8,529 nt of DNA from Desulfoprunum sp. Its GTDB lineage: Bacteria; Desulfobacterota; Desulfobulbia; Desulfobulbales; Desulfocapsaceae. Where the stretch lies: NCBI GenBank assembly GCA_030696435.1, contig JAUYSF010000153.1, positions 1 through 8,529 of the forward strand, in the 5' to 3' direction. The notes under the pieces are model-generated. The model searched no databases, had not been told where the DNA came from, and was given only the letters and a program-made list of their open reading frames with translations. Each line of letters starts with the position of its first letter. The stretch's first letter is position 1. A program made the position numbers and the translations under genes. Positions 1 to 6,129 of the stretch are shown here, in pieces.

Positions 1-1
1 A

Positions 2-220
2 AGGGTGAGCAACAGTTCAAAAGCAGCCTTCATCCACCTTGTCGCACATCTCCGAAAAAAAGACTTCCAACTTATTGACTGCCAGATGACCACCCGCCAC
101 CTCTTGCACTTTGGCGCAAGAGAAGTCTCGGGGCGGCAATTTACCGATCTCCTGCAGAAATATATTCACACAACATCTCCCAACGGAACTTGGAAAAATG
201 ACCCAAAAAACTCAGTTTGA
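2..220 (+). CDS. aat: Leucyl/phenylalanyl-tRNA--protein transferase, C-terminal fragment (5' end outside window)
   Basis: The frame is open from base 2 to the TGA at 218-220 and gives 72 residues. They match the end of Aat, which moves Leu or Phe from aminoacyl-tRNA to the N-terminal Arg/Lys of proteins and so marks them for ClpS/ClpAP degradation in the cytoplasm. Visible family signatures are RVSNSSKAAFIHLV (family SRVS-ASK-AL--LV), LIDCQMTTRHLLHFGAREV (family LIDCQ--T-HL-S-GA-E--R) and the QFTDLL segment. The GTG at base 5 is an internal Val codon, not a start: Arg precedes it in frame and the family continues upstream. After the conserved part comes a tail of about 18 residues without recognisable features. 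The next gene starts inside its last 23 bases, so the two are probably co-transcribed. Aat genes often sit beside clpS/clpA; those would lie upstream of the window if present. Confidence 0.93.
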   Translation, partial: RVSNSSKAAFIHLVAHLRKKDFQLIDCQMTTRHLLHFGAREVSGRQFTDLLQKYIHTTSPNGTWKNDPKNSV

Positions 221-773
221 AACATGTGCAGGCTGCGGCCTGAAAAAGAAACTCACAAGGCTGGAAGATCATGCGGTCTGCTCGGATTGCCATACTACAA
301 TCAAAAATCTCCAGAGCAATCCAGATTCTCTTGCCAGGATCCTGGAAATAACCGGCATCAACAAGGCAGAGAAAGAAGACGCCACTACAAGGCTTACACC
401 TGAAAAAAACCAGGAACTTCCTGATGTTCTCGATGCAGTGCGTTACAGGACAACAGACAGAGACCGAAACACCTGGTATGTTTCCGTAAGTGAACTCGAA
501 GGCAACCCGGTTGAAATATTCGCCTCAACCGCATTTGACCGTGATCATCACCTGCAATCCCGGATTTCTAATCTGACGACCATCACCCGACTGATCTCCC
601 TCATCCTTCGCCATGTCTTCCTGGGAGAAGTCCTCACCCTGGAAAAGACCCTGACGCAACTGCACAGGAGCTCACGACAGAAGAACGATCTCCCGGATAT
701 GCTCACCCACGTGTTGAGTAACTACGCAGACAAACACCAACCGGCATTCGACAGAGAGACCGATGCACCATGA
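198..773 (+). CDS. Zinc-ribbon protein with NrdJ C-terminal (TSCPD)-like domain
   Basis: I chose the ATG at 198 (191 residues), because the residues encoded upstream of it in this frame lie entirely within aat and look non-protein-like. Residues 10-31 form a zinc-ribbon pattern, C10-x2-C13-x14-C28-x2-C31. After a polar linker, residues 76-176 resemble the TSCPD domain found at the C-terminus of class II (B12-dependent) ribonucleotide reductases: a short beta-rich start (RYRTTDRDRNTWYVSVSELE), then NPVEIFAS, the helix ITRLISLILRHV and a late LPDMLTHVLSNY helix. In reductases the order is TSCPD then zinc ribbon; here it is reversed and no catalytic barrel is present. The role is unknown; nucleotide-metabolism regulation or metal-dependent protein binding is possible. 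It overlaps aat by 23 bases with only a weak GGA-type ribosome site, suggesting translational coupling. It ends 21 bases before the convergent rel homologue. Confidence 0.78.
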   Translation: MTQKTQFETCAGCGLKKKLTRLEDHAVCSDCHTTIKNLQSNPDSLARILEITGINKAEKEDATTRLTPEKNQELPDVLDAVRYRTTDRDRNTWYVSVSELEGNPVEIFASTAFDRDHHLQSRISNLTTITRLISLILRHVFLGEVLTLEKTLTQLHRSSRQKNDLPDMLTHVLSNYADKHQPAFDRETDAP

Positions 774-794
774 CACAAACATCAGGATGGCAGC

Positions 795-2900
795 TCAACA
801 TTCCAGATAGAATTCGTAAGGGATGAGCGATTTGTCAAAATACCTCAGGACACGGGCAAGGACATAGAGATCCGGCACAGTGAACCTCAGTTGCCAGGAA
901 GGCTGCAGCGATGAATAACTGGAAAGCACCTTGAGATCGACCATTTCCAGCTCATCCGGAACATTCTGCAGAGCCTGCATTACCTCCGGCCTCGAGGCCT
1001 TGAGGATATGCAGGGTCTGCTGTTTTAGAACCTGCGTCTCTCTCGTTTTCCAGATTACATTTACCGCATCATCACGCTGAAACTTGATCTCATGGAGTCG
1101 GGTGCATTTCTTGTGATGCACCGAAAGCCCTTTCTCGGTGAGCAAAGCACAATTATCCTTGGCTGTTGGGTTGGGTTTACAGCAGGAGGAAAGCTTGACC
1201 GAAACTTGGTCCAAAGTAGTCAGCTCGATTCTATTGAAAGCCCCGGTCGGGGTGACCAGCGGCGACACCCCACCGAAAAGGTCGTCGATGATTCGCCCGA
1301 TGACCTCCCGGAGCCTTGCCCGCCCTTCACCGATCCGAACATATAATTCTTCAATACTTTCCAGGGAAAAACGCCCTAGCAGCTTCTGCAAGCCCTCACC
1401 GCTGAGAATGTCAAAAGGAACTCCATAACGCAGCATCTCCTGGCGCAACAGCGAATGCCCAACATCCTGCGACACATTTCTCCGCCGAACCCGAAAGCCT
1501 TTCGCCAATTCAGCCCGGGTGCGGGGGGTCTTACAGGAGTTGAGAATCTGTGGATCAAAATGCACAGGTTTGTCAGCCCGGATGACTCTGACCATATCCC
1601 CATCCCTCAGAATATGGTCAGGCGGCACCCGCTTGTTTCTGATCATCGCGCCAAGACAGCTGTTGCCGATCTGGGTATGAACCCGGAAGGCAAAATCGAG
1701 GACAGTTGAACGAAAGGGCAGACAAACCAGGTCACCCTGGGGCGTATAGGTGTAGATTTCCTTTTTACCACTTGCCGCGATGAGGTCTCGGTAGGACAAT
1801 GAATCGTCGAAACTGAGGACATCAAACATCTCCTGAATTTCGCGAATGAACTGACCCTGTTTCCCTGCCTTGGAACTCCAATTCCTGAACAGGCCTTTCT
1901 GGGCCCGACGGGCCATTTCGCGGGTACGTATCTTAAAGAGCAATTTCTGCCCCTTGATGATCGCCCGGGCATGCAGGCCTTGATATCCGGTAGGTTTTGG
2001 GTTGGATATGAAGTCGCGAATAGTCCTGGGAATGGGTTTGAAGGTCTGACTGACAACCCCCAGCGCCTGATAGCAGGCCTGGACATCGTCCACCACAATC
2101 AGGATCTCCATGGGGGTGTCAATTCGTTTCAGGAGAAGTCGGTTGCTTATATCGTAATAGGCCCACAGTTCCTTGACCCTTACCGCCACCTCGCAGGCGA
2201 CTTTATATATCAGCGCCTCCCCCTTGAATTGCTGAACTATCTCCTCGCCTATCGGATCCTGAATGAGCTGCCGTATATAGCCCTTGAGCTTGGCTCCCTG
2301 TTTGGGGAATTTATACGACAGGGCCAGATTGTACATCTCGCGCTTCACGTTGAACAGACCGAAGACTGTGGCCAACGGGGCATAGATATCGAGCGTCTCT
2401 TCGGCAATCCTCTGGCGTTTTCTCTCAGGCAAAGCCCTCAGAGTCCGCAGGTTGTGCAGACGGTCGGCCAGCTTGACCAGCATTACCTCGGGCCTGAGCG
2501 CTGCACCCGAAAAGATCTTGCGATGGGTGCGTTTGTGATCCAGCTGATTGTCACCGGAAACGTGGGTAACCTTGGTACAGCCCTCAACGATAGCCTGAAC
2601 ATATCCACCGAATTTCTTACCGACCACCTCGGCCGTCACCTCCTCAACATCCTCAACGGTATCATGCAGGAGGGCTGCAGCAAGTATCTCGGGATTGATG
2701 ATATCCATCTCCTCGGCAAGGATCTTCGCCACCGAACACGGATGCAGGATATAGGCATCACCGGATTTTCGCCACTGGTCATAATGAGCCTCGGCTGCAA
2801 AATCCAGCGCCTCCCAGAAAACCGACTCACCGGAGGAACCTGCAAGGAGTGTCCGCATCTGGTTGCGGTAGGCCTCAAGATCAAAGGGGATACGTTGCAT
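795..2900 (-). CDS. RelA/SpoT-homologue (RSH) protein, ppGpp hydrolase intact, synthetase site degenerate
   Basis: A long cytoplasmic RSH protein of 701 residues, about the usual family length, with hydrolase, synthetase, TGS, helical, zinc-finger-like and ACT-type regions. Hydrolase residues are present: R44, H53, H79-D80, E83-D84 (HDTVED) and D146 (LADRLHN). In the synthetase region R241 and K243, GYQGLH (305-310) and IRT (324-326) remain. However, the catalytic Asp (D264 in the Streptococcus enzyme) aligns with T262 and the catalytic Glu (E323) with L321. RFKDYI reads TIRDFI and the DLLAVR strand reads TPMEIL. TGS spans about 382-442, the Cys/His motif is C573-C574, H595 and C599, and an ACT-like tail covers about 625-701. 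I infer a ppGpp-degrading enzyme with little or no synthesis; another RSH is probably elsewhere in the genome. The ATG at 2898-2900 follows AGGAGA (2903-2908) and is preferred over a TTG at 2930 that lacks a ribosome site. It is divergent from rnr. Confidence 0.92.
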   Translation of the reverse strand: MQRIPFDLEAYRNQMRTLLAGSSGESVFWEALDFAAEAHYDQWRKSGDAYILHPCSVAKILAEEMDIINPEILAAALLHDTVEDVEEVTAEVVGKKFGGYVQAIVEGCTKVTHVSGDNQLDHKRTHRKIFSGAALRPEVMLVKLADRLHNLRTLRALPERKRQRIAEETLDIYAPLATVFGLFNVKREMYNLALSYKFPKQGAKLKGYIRQLIQDPIGEEIVQQFKGEALIYKVACEVAVRVKELWAYYDISNRLLLKRIDTPMEILIVVDDVQACYQALGVVSQTFKPIPRTIRDFISNPKPTGYQGLHARAIIKGQKLLFKIRTREMARRAQKGLFRNWSSKAGKQGQFIREIQEMFDVLSFDDSLSYRDLIAASGKKEIYTYTPQGDLVCLPFRSTVLDFAFRVHTQIGNSCLGAMIRNKRVPPDHILRDGDMVRVIRADKPVHFDPQILNSCKTPRTRAELAKGFRVRRRNVSQDVGHSLLRQEMLRYGVPFDILSGEGLQKLLGRFSLESIEELYVRIGEGRARLREVIGRIIDDLFGGVSPLVTPTGAFNRIELTTLDQVSVKLSSCCKPNPTAKDNCALLTEKGLSVHHKKCTRLHEIKFQRDDAVNVIWKTRETQVLKQQTLHILKASRPEVMQALQNVPDELEMVDLKVLSSYSSLQPSWQLRFTVPDLYVLARVLRYFDKSLIPYEFYLEC

Positions 2901-2902
2901 AT

Positions 2903-2908
2903 TCTCCT
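2903..2908 (-). promoter_or_regulatory. Ribosome binding site that sets the rel-homologue start
   Basis: On the minus strand AGGAGA lies two bases upstream of the ATG at 2900. The spacing is short, but the in-frame alternative (TTG at 2930) has no purine-rich site, so this decides the start. The first residues after the ATG also fit the usual RSH N-terminus. Confidence 0.6.
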
Positions 2909-2973
2909 GTTTTTCAAGATGGATAAGCAAGACAAGGCAAGAGGCATTTCTGTCCCTTGCCGATCTTATTACT

Positions 2974-3001
2974 TTGCCAGTCTTCCACCCTATGCTACAC
3001 T
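2974..3001 (+). promoter_or_regulatory. Sigma-70-type promoter for rnr
   Basis: TTGCCA (2974-2979) is followed after 16 bases by TACACT (2996-3001), which carries an extended -10 TG at 2993-2994. Transcription would begin near 3008, giving a leader of about 75 bases before the rnr ATG. It lies in the divergent region between the rel homologue and rnr. Assigned by consensus match only. Confidence 0.5.
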
Positions 3002-3011
3002 GAAAAGGTCA

Positions 3012-3029
3012 GGAGAGCTTATTCTCTCC
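3012..3029. repeat. Perfect 6-bp inverted repeat in the rnr leader (possible operator or 5' hairpin)
   Basis: GGAGAG (3012-3017) and CTCTCC (3024-3029) are exact inverted copies separated by six bases. The element begins a few bases after the predicted rnr start of transcription, so it could be an operator dyad or a hairpin at the very 5' end of the mRNA. Confidence 0.5.
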
Positions 3030-3031
3030 CA

Positions 3032-3059
3032 TTCTTACAATAGTCTAACAAACTTCCAA
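3032..3059 (-). promoter_or_regulatory. Weak candidate promoter for the rel homologue
   Basis: On the minus strand TTGGAA (3054-3059) and TAAGAA (3032-3037) are separated by 16 bases, with TG directly before the second box. The matches are partial. If real, the transcript would cross the palindrome at 3012-3029, so both divergent genes could share that element. Confidence 0.25.
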
Positions 3060-3060
3060 T

Positions 3061-3068
3061 AGAGGTGA
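3061..3068 (+). promoter_or_regulatory. Ribosome binding site of rnr with unusually long spacing
   Basis: AGAGGTGA is the only purine-rich site upstream of rnr, but it ends 14 bases before the ATG at 3083, further than the usual 5-10. An in-frame TAA at 3071-3073 excludes any earlier start, so either spacing is relaxed here or initiation is inefficient. Confidence 0.5.
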
Positions 3069-3082
3069 AATAAAAAACACCC

Positions 3083-5293
3083 ATGCCAAAGAAAAGACTC
3101 CCCCGAAAGGCCCATTTTCACAGCCCCAGACACGGTGATAAGCATAAGGACCCACAGTCCGTTGAATCCTGCGAAAACGATATTCTCGCTTTTCTTTACC
3201 AGAGCATGCCCCCTGTCTCTATCGATGATATCACCAGGGAGCTCGCAGCAAAAAACTCGGAAAAAAAGACTATCGAGAGAAGTATCGACTCTTTACTGCA
3301 GGAAAATATTGTCAGAAAATCCGGCAAGCGGCTGTTCACCTTTAGTAACAATGCTCTCATCTATCAGGGTATCCTGGAACAGAATCCACGCGGATTCGGT
3401 TTTGTCTCACACCGAACCAGCGCAATTGAGGCTCCAGTCTTGAGCCGGGACCCCTTCATTCCCGCATCCCGGTTGAAATCGGCCCATCAGGGCGACACGG
3501 TTCTGATCCGGGTGCAGCGAGTCCGCAGTGACGACCGCCCTGAGGCCTCGGTGATCAAGATTCTTGCCCGCGGAACCGAAAGGCTCGCTGGTTTTTTTTC
3601 GCAGGATACAAAAGGAGGCAAGGTCATTCCCGAGGATCTTCGCTATTCTTTCACCGTCCTTGTCGATGCGAGTTCCCATCCTGAAATCCGCAACGGCGAT
3701 GCCGTCATTGTCAAAATCGGCGACAGCGACCAATCTGCCCGTACCGTTAAGGGTGAGATTGTTGAGGTCCTCGGCTCACCAGATAATATCGATGTGCAGA
3801 TGCGCATGGTCATTGAAAAGTTCAGCCTACCCCATATCTTCAGCCCTCAGGCCGAACAGGAGGCTGCAGCACTGCCCGAAGACATCATAGCGGAAGAAGG
3901 CCGAGAAGACCTGCGGGAGATCCTCCATGTCACGATTGACGGTGAGACCGCCAAAGATTTTGATGATGCAGTAGCGGTCATCAAGACGAAAAAGGGCTTC
4001 CGCTTGTATGTCTCCATCGCCGATGTAAGTCATTTTGTCTCTCCCGGATCGGCCCTGGACCGAGATGCCTACGAACGCGGAACATCGATTTACTTTCCCG
4101 GCCGAGTCATCCCCATGCTTCCGGAAAAACTCTCTAATAATCTCTGCAGCCTGGTTCCAGACCGTGACCGACTAACCCTGACTGCCATTCTCGATTTTGA
4201 CCGTGCAGGTACCCTTCTGCATAAACGCTTTAGCCGTTCTATCATCTGCAGCCGTCAGCGCTTCACCTATACAATGGTCCGAAAGATCCTGGTCGACCAA
4301 GACACAGAAACACGCAATGCCCACAAATCATTTCTCACGCCCCTCAAATGGGCTGGAGAACTGGCTGAAGCCCTGCAGAAGATGCGGCGAAACCGAGGGG
4401 CCTTGGGTTTCACCCTGCCGGAAGCGGAAATAGGCCTTGATGAGGACGGGCGGATCCAATCGATCAAACGGGCAGAACGCAACTTTGCCCACCAGATGAT
4501 CGAGGAATTCATGCTGGCGGCTAATGAGGCAGTAGCAACGGCTTTCACAGAGCAGAACAGAAAAAGTCTGTATCGTATCCACGAACGGCCAGCCCCCGAA
4601 AAAGTACGAGAATTCAGCATTTTTGCTAAAAGTCTCGGCCTGCATCTCCCTGAAGTTGAAAACAGCCCCCATTGGTTCGCCAAAGTTCTGGATCTCTGCA
4701 AGGGTAGCCCGAAAGAGTATATCGTCAACAACCTGCTGCTCAGAACAATGCAACAGGCCCGCTACTCTCCAGAGAATGTCGGCCACTTTGGACTGGCGGC
4801 TACCGACTACACCCACTTCACCTCCCCCATCAGGCGTTACCCTGACCTCATGGTCCACCGTGAGCTCTGTAAAATGTGCACATTGGACCCGCAAAAAACT
4901 CCTGATCGAGAAAAACAGTTGCCACTCAAAGACGCCGGCGATTTTCTCTCCGGTCGTGAGCGAGCGGCAGTCAATGCCGAACGAGAAATGAATGACAGGC
5001 TCAAGCTCCTATATATGGAAAACCACATCGGCGAGACTTTTGATGCCATCATCTCCGGAGTCAACGACTCGGTATTCTTCGTTGAGTTACTGGATTTATT
5101 CATCAGTGGTTCCGTCGCCCTTGAGGACCTGAAAGGCGATTATTTTTTCTATGATGCGCGACACCACCGCCTTACAGGTGAAATAAGCAGACAGGTTTTT
5201 CAGTTGGGAGATACCCTGAAGGTCACCGTAAAAAATGTCGACAGGGGAAGAAACCGAATCTCTTTCAAGCCTTTTACAGACAAGGGAAACTGA
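3083..5293 (+). CDS. rnr: Ribonuclease R (RNB-family 3'-5' exoribonuclease)
   Basis: A 736-residue protein that hydrolyses RNA processively from the 3' end, including structured RNA, in mRNA and rRNA quality control in the cytoplasm. Domains in order: basic N-terminus, winged helix-turn-helix of the RNase R type (about 30-88), two cold-shock-like OB folds (about 95-245), RNB catalytic domain (about 277-600) and C-terminal S1 domain (about 650-730). Metal-binding aspartates D286, D292, D294 and D295 lie in the IDGETAKDFDDAV motif. The signatures YVSIADVSHFV, FPGRVIPMLPEKLSNNLCSL and THFTSPIRRYPDL are intact. The N-terminal helix-turn-helix separates it from RNase II. The long Lys-rich tail of the E. 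coli enzyme is missing; the protein ends just after the S1 fold. It stands alone, divergent from the rel homologue, with its own candidate promoter. Confidence 0.96.
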   Translation: MPKKRLPRKAHFHSPRHGDKHKDPQSVESCENDILAFLYQSMPPVSIDDITRELAAKNSEKKTIERSIDSLLQENIVRKSGKRLFTFSNNALIYQGILEQNPRGFGFVSHRTSAIEAPVLSRDPFIPASRLKSAHQGDTVLIRVQRVRSDDRPEASVIKILARGTERLAGFFSQDTKGGKVIPEDLRYSFTVLVDASSHPEIRNGDAVIVKIGDSDQSARTVKGEIVEVLGSPDNIDVQMRMVIEKFSLPHIFSPQAEQEAAALPEDIIAEEGREDLREILHVTIDGETAKDFDDAVAVIKTKKGFRLYVSIADVSHFVSPGSALDRDAYERGTSIYFPGRVIPMLPEKLSNNLCSLVPDRDRLTLTAILDFDRAGTLLHKRFSRSIICSRQRFTYTMVRKILVDQDTETRNAHKSFLTPLKWAGELAEALQKMRRNRGALGFTLPEAEIGLDEDGRIQSIKRAERNFAHQMIEEFMLAANEAVATAFTEQNRKSLYRIHERPAPEKVREFSIFAKSLGLHLPEVENSPHWFAKVLDLCKGSPKEYIVNNLLLRTMQQARYSPENVGHFGLAATDYTHFTSPIRRYPDLMVHRELCKMCTLDPQKTPDREKQLPLKDAGDFLSGRERAAVNAEREMNDRLKLLYMENHIGETFDAIISGVNDSVFFVELLDLFISGSVALEDLKGDYFFYDARHHRLTGEISRQVFQLGDTLKVTVKNVDRGRNRISFKPFTDKGN

Positions 5294-5454
5294 ATGACAT
5301 GGCAAAAACAATCCCAAAAAAACAGGCAATAGCGCTGCTGCATCTTTTTGTTCCTTGACGACACCTGACATTTCGCATAGATAATGCAGATGCAATCAAT
5401 AACAAAAACTAAAACATATCAGGCAACTCGCAGTTATTATGAAGGAGAAGTCTC
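5294..5454 (+). other. Intergenic region rnr to coiled-coil gene
   Basis: It contains the promoter at 5355-5385 and the AAGGAG ribosome site at 5442-5447. I found no strong GC-rich hairpin followed by T residues that would end the rnr transcript; only short A-rich/T-rich complementary stretches are present. Confidence 0.5.
5355..5385 (+). promoter_or_regulatory. Sigma-70-type promoter for the coiled-coil membrane protein gene
   Basis: TTGACG (5355-5360) is followed by an AT-rich box that can be read as TAGATA (5378-5383, 17-base spacer) or GATAAT (5380-5385, 19-base spacer). It lies within the 161 bases after rnr and leaves a leader of about 60 bases before the ATG at 5455. No convincing terminator was seen between rnr and this promoter, so readthrough from rnr is also possible. 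Confidence 0.5.
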
Positions 5455-5964
5455 ATGGAAGATACCAACTGGATCGTATTATTCTTCGGCAGTCCATTTG
5501 CCAAAGGCCTGACTCTCGGTCTTGTCCTTTGTCTTGTTATATATATCCGCGGTTTTTTAAGAAGGCGGGAACTGGCCAAAGAGGTGGAACGTCTCAGAGG
5601 TCACCTGCATACCAAACTCGAAATTGATTCCGCAGACAACGAACGAAGAAAAAATGAACTCAACAACCTCAGGCAGGAACGTGACAATCTGAGAATTACC
5701 GTGCAGTCGCTCAATCAAAAACCCGGACGTAAGGAAATCCGGCAGTATTTTATCTACCAAACAGCTCTCGACATCATGTTCGAGAAGGCCCCCGGTTTCG
5801 CTCCGGCTTGGCAGATAACCCTTAAAGAGGCAGAAAGTCTTTTTGAGAAATCGGAAAGGGGAGTGGTCCCGCTGCTCAAACGTCTCATGCCGACCACACC
5901 CGACAGGCAGGCCGAAGAGTATGAAAAAATCAGCAGGCTCTCCATAACCGACACTAGCAGATAG
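5455..5964 (+). CDS. Membrane-anchored coiled-coil protein of unknown function
   Basis: I do not recognise a named family for this 169-residue protein. Residues 14-34 form one hydrophobic membrane segment (GLTLGLVLCLVIYI core) directly followed by a basic cluster (R36-R38). The positive-inside rule therefore puts the short acidic N-terminus outside and the rest in the cytoplasm. Residues 36-90 are highly charged with heptad-like Leu spacing and should form a coiled coil. A distinct C-terminal part, about 93-146, has aromatic and helical character (KAPGFAPAWQ, LKEAESLFEKSERG, VVPLLKRLMP) and looks like a small conserved domain. The start is supported by AAGGAG at 5442-5447, seven bases upstream. 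A promoter lies ahead and a candidate terminator behind, so it may be monocistronic. A scaffold or envelope-tether role is possible but not shown. The stop is TAG. Confidence 0.82.
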   Translation: MEDTNWIVLFFGSPFAKGLTLGLVLCLVIYIRGFLRRRELAKEVERLRGHLHTKLEIDSADNERRKNELNNLRQERDNLRITVQSLNQKPGRKEIRQYFIYQTALDIMFEKAPGFAPAWQITLKEAESLFEKSERGVVPLLKRLMPTTPDRQAEEYEKISRLSITDTSR

Positions 5965-6027
5965 AATCAGGCGGAACACACCCCTTCAATTCAAAAAAAT
6001 GTAGCATTCCAACGATATTTTATTTTT

Positions 6028-6067
6028 ACAAGAGATCATCCGTTCATTCTAGATGAGAATCTCTTGT
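6028..6067. repeat. Long interrupted inverted repeat between the coiled-coil gene and trmJ
   Basis: ACAAGAGAT (6028-6036) is the exact inverse of ATCTCTTGT (6059-6067). Just inside, CATC (6037-6040) pairs with GATG (6052-6055), leaving a 3-base bulge and an 11-base loop. No T-run follows directly, so it may be an mRNA-stabilising hairpin, part of a compound terminator, or an operator. Confidence 0.6.
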
Positions 6068-6075
6068 TGTTCAGG

Positions 6076-6100
6076 TTCGTCTTTGGGCGAATGTTTTTTT
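6076..6100 (+). terminator. Candidate rho-independent terminator (or attenuator) upstream of trmJ
   Basis: TTCGTC (6076-6081) pairs with GGCGAA (6086-6091), with one G-T pair, around a 4-base loop. Two bases later there is a run of seven T (6094-6100). The stem is short for a terminator, but the preceding long hairpin may assist. It would end the transcript of the coiled-coil protein gene, 30 bases before trmJ. Confidence 0.45.
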
Positions 6101-6124
6101 GTCCTAAAATGAACTGATTATAAA
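6096..6124 (+). promoter_or_regulatory. Weak candidate promoter placing transcription start at the trmJ ATG
   Basis: TATAAA (6119-6124) resembles a -10 box and would place the transcription start at about 6130-6131, on the trmJ ATG itself. The 17-base-spaced upstream hexamer TTTTTG (6096-6101) is a poor -35. The bases just before the ATG contain no Shine-Dalgarno sequence. Another possible -10 is TAAAAT (6105-6110). Confidence 0.25.
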
Positions 6125-6129
6125 TCATT

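Noticed and set aside
111..197. Upstream extension of the zinc-ribbon gene from ATG at 111
   Set aside because: It would lie entirely inside conserved aat sequence and adds residues with no family character; ATG at 198 begins right before the zinc ribbon.
770..826. Tiny ORF of 18 codons overlapping the zinc-ribbon gene stop by ATGA
   Set aside because: It is short, has no known pattern and runs antisense into the end of the rel homologue; the overlap is likely chance.
2901..2930. TTG start at 2930 for the rel homologue (ten extra residues)
   Set aside because: There is no ribosome site before the TTG, while AGGAGA lies just before the ATG at 2900 and would itself be inside the coding region.
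1971..3062. Long open frame of 363 codons on the plus strand opposite the rel homologue
   Set aside because: It is antisense to a gene with clear RSH domains, shows no recognisable motif and spans the divergent promoter region; a codon-bias shadow explains it.
3591..3600. Run of eight T inside rnr, considered as a slippage or frameshift site
   Set aside because: The RNase R frame is continuous and family-like on both sides, so no recoding is needed.
4328..4894. Minus-strand open frame inside rnr
   Set aside because: It covers the conserved RNB catalytic domain in antisense and has no motif or ribosome site; it is a shadow.
5299..5358. Possible 19-codon leader peptide after rnr (ATG at 5299)
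   Set aside because: There is only a weak purine stretch upstream, no attenuator structure, and its end falls in the predicted -35 box of the next gene.
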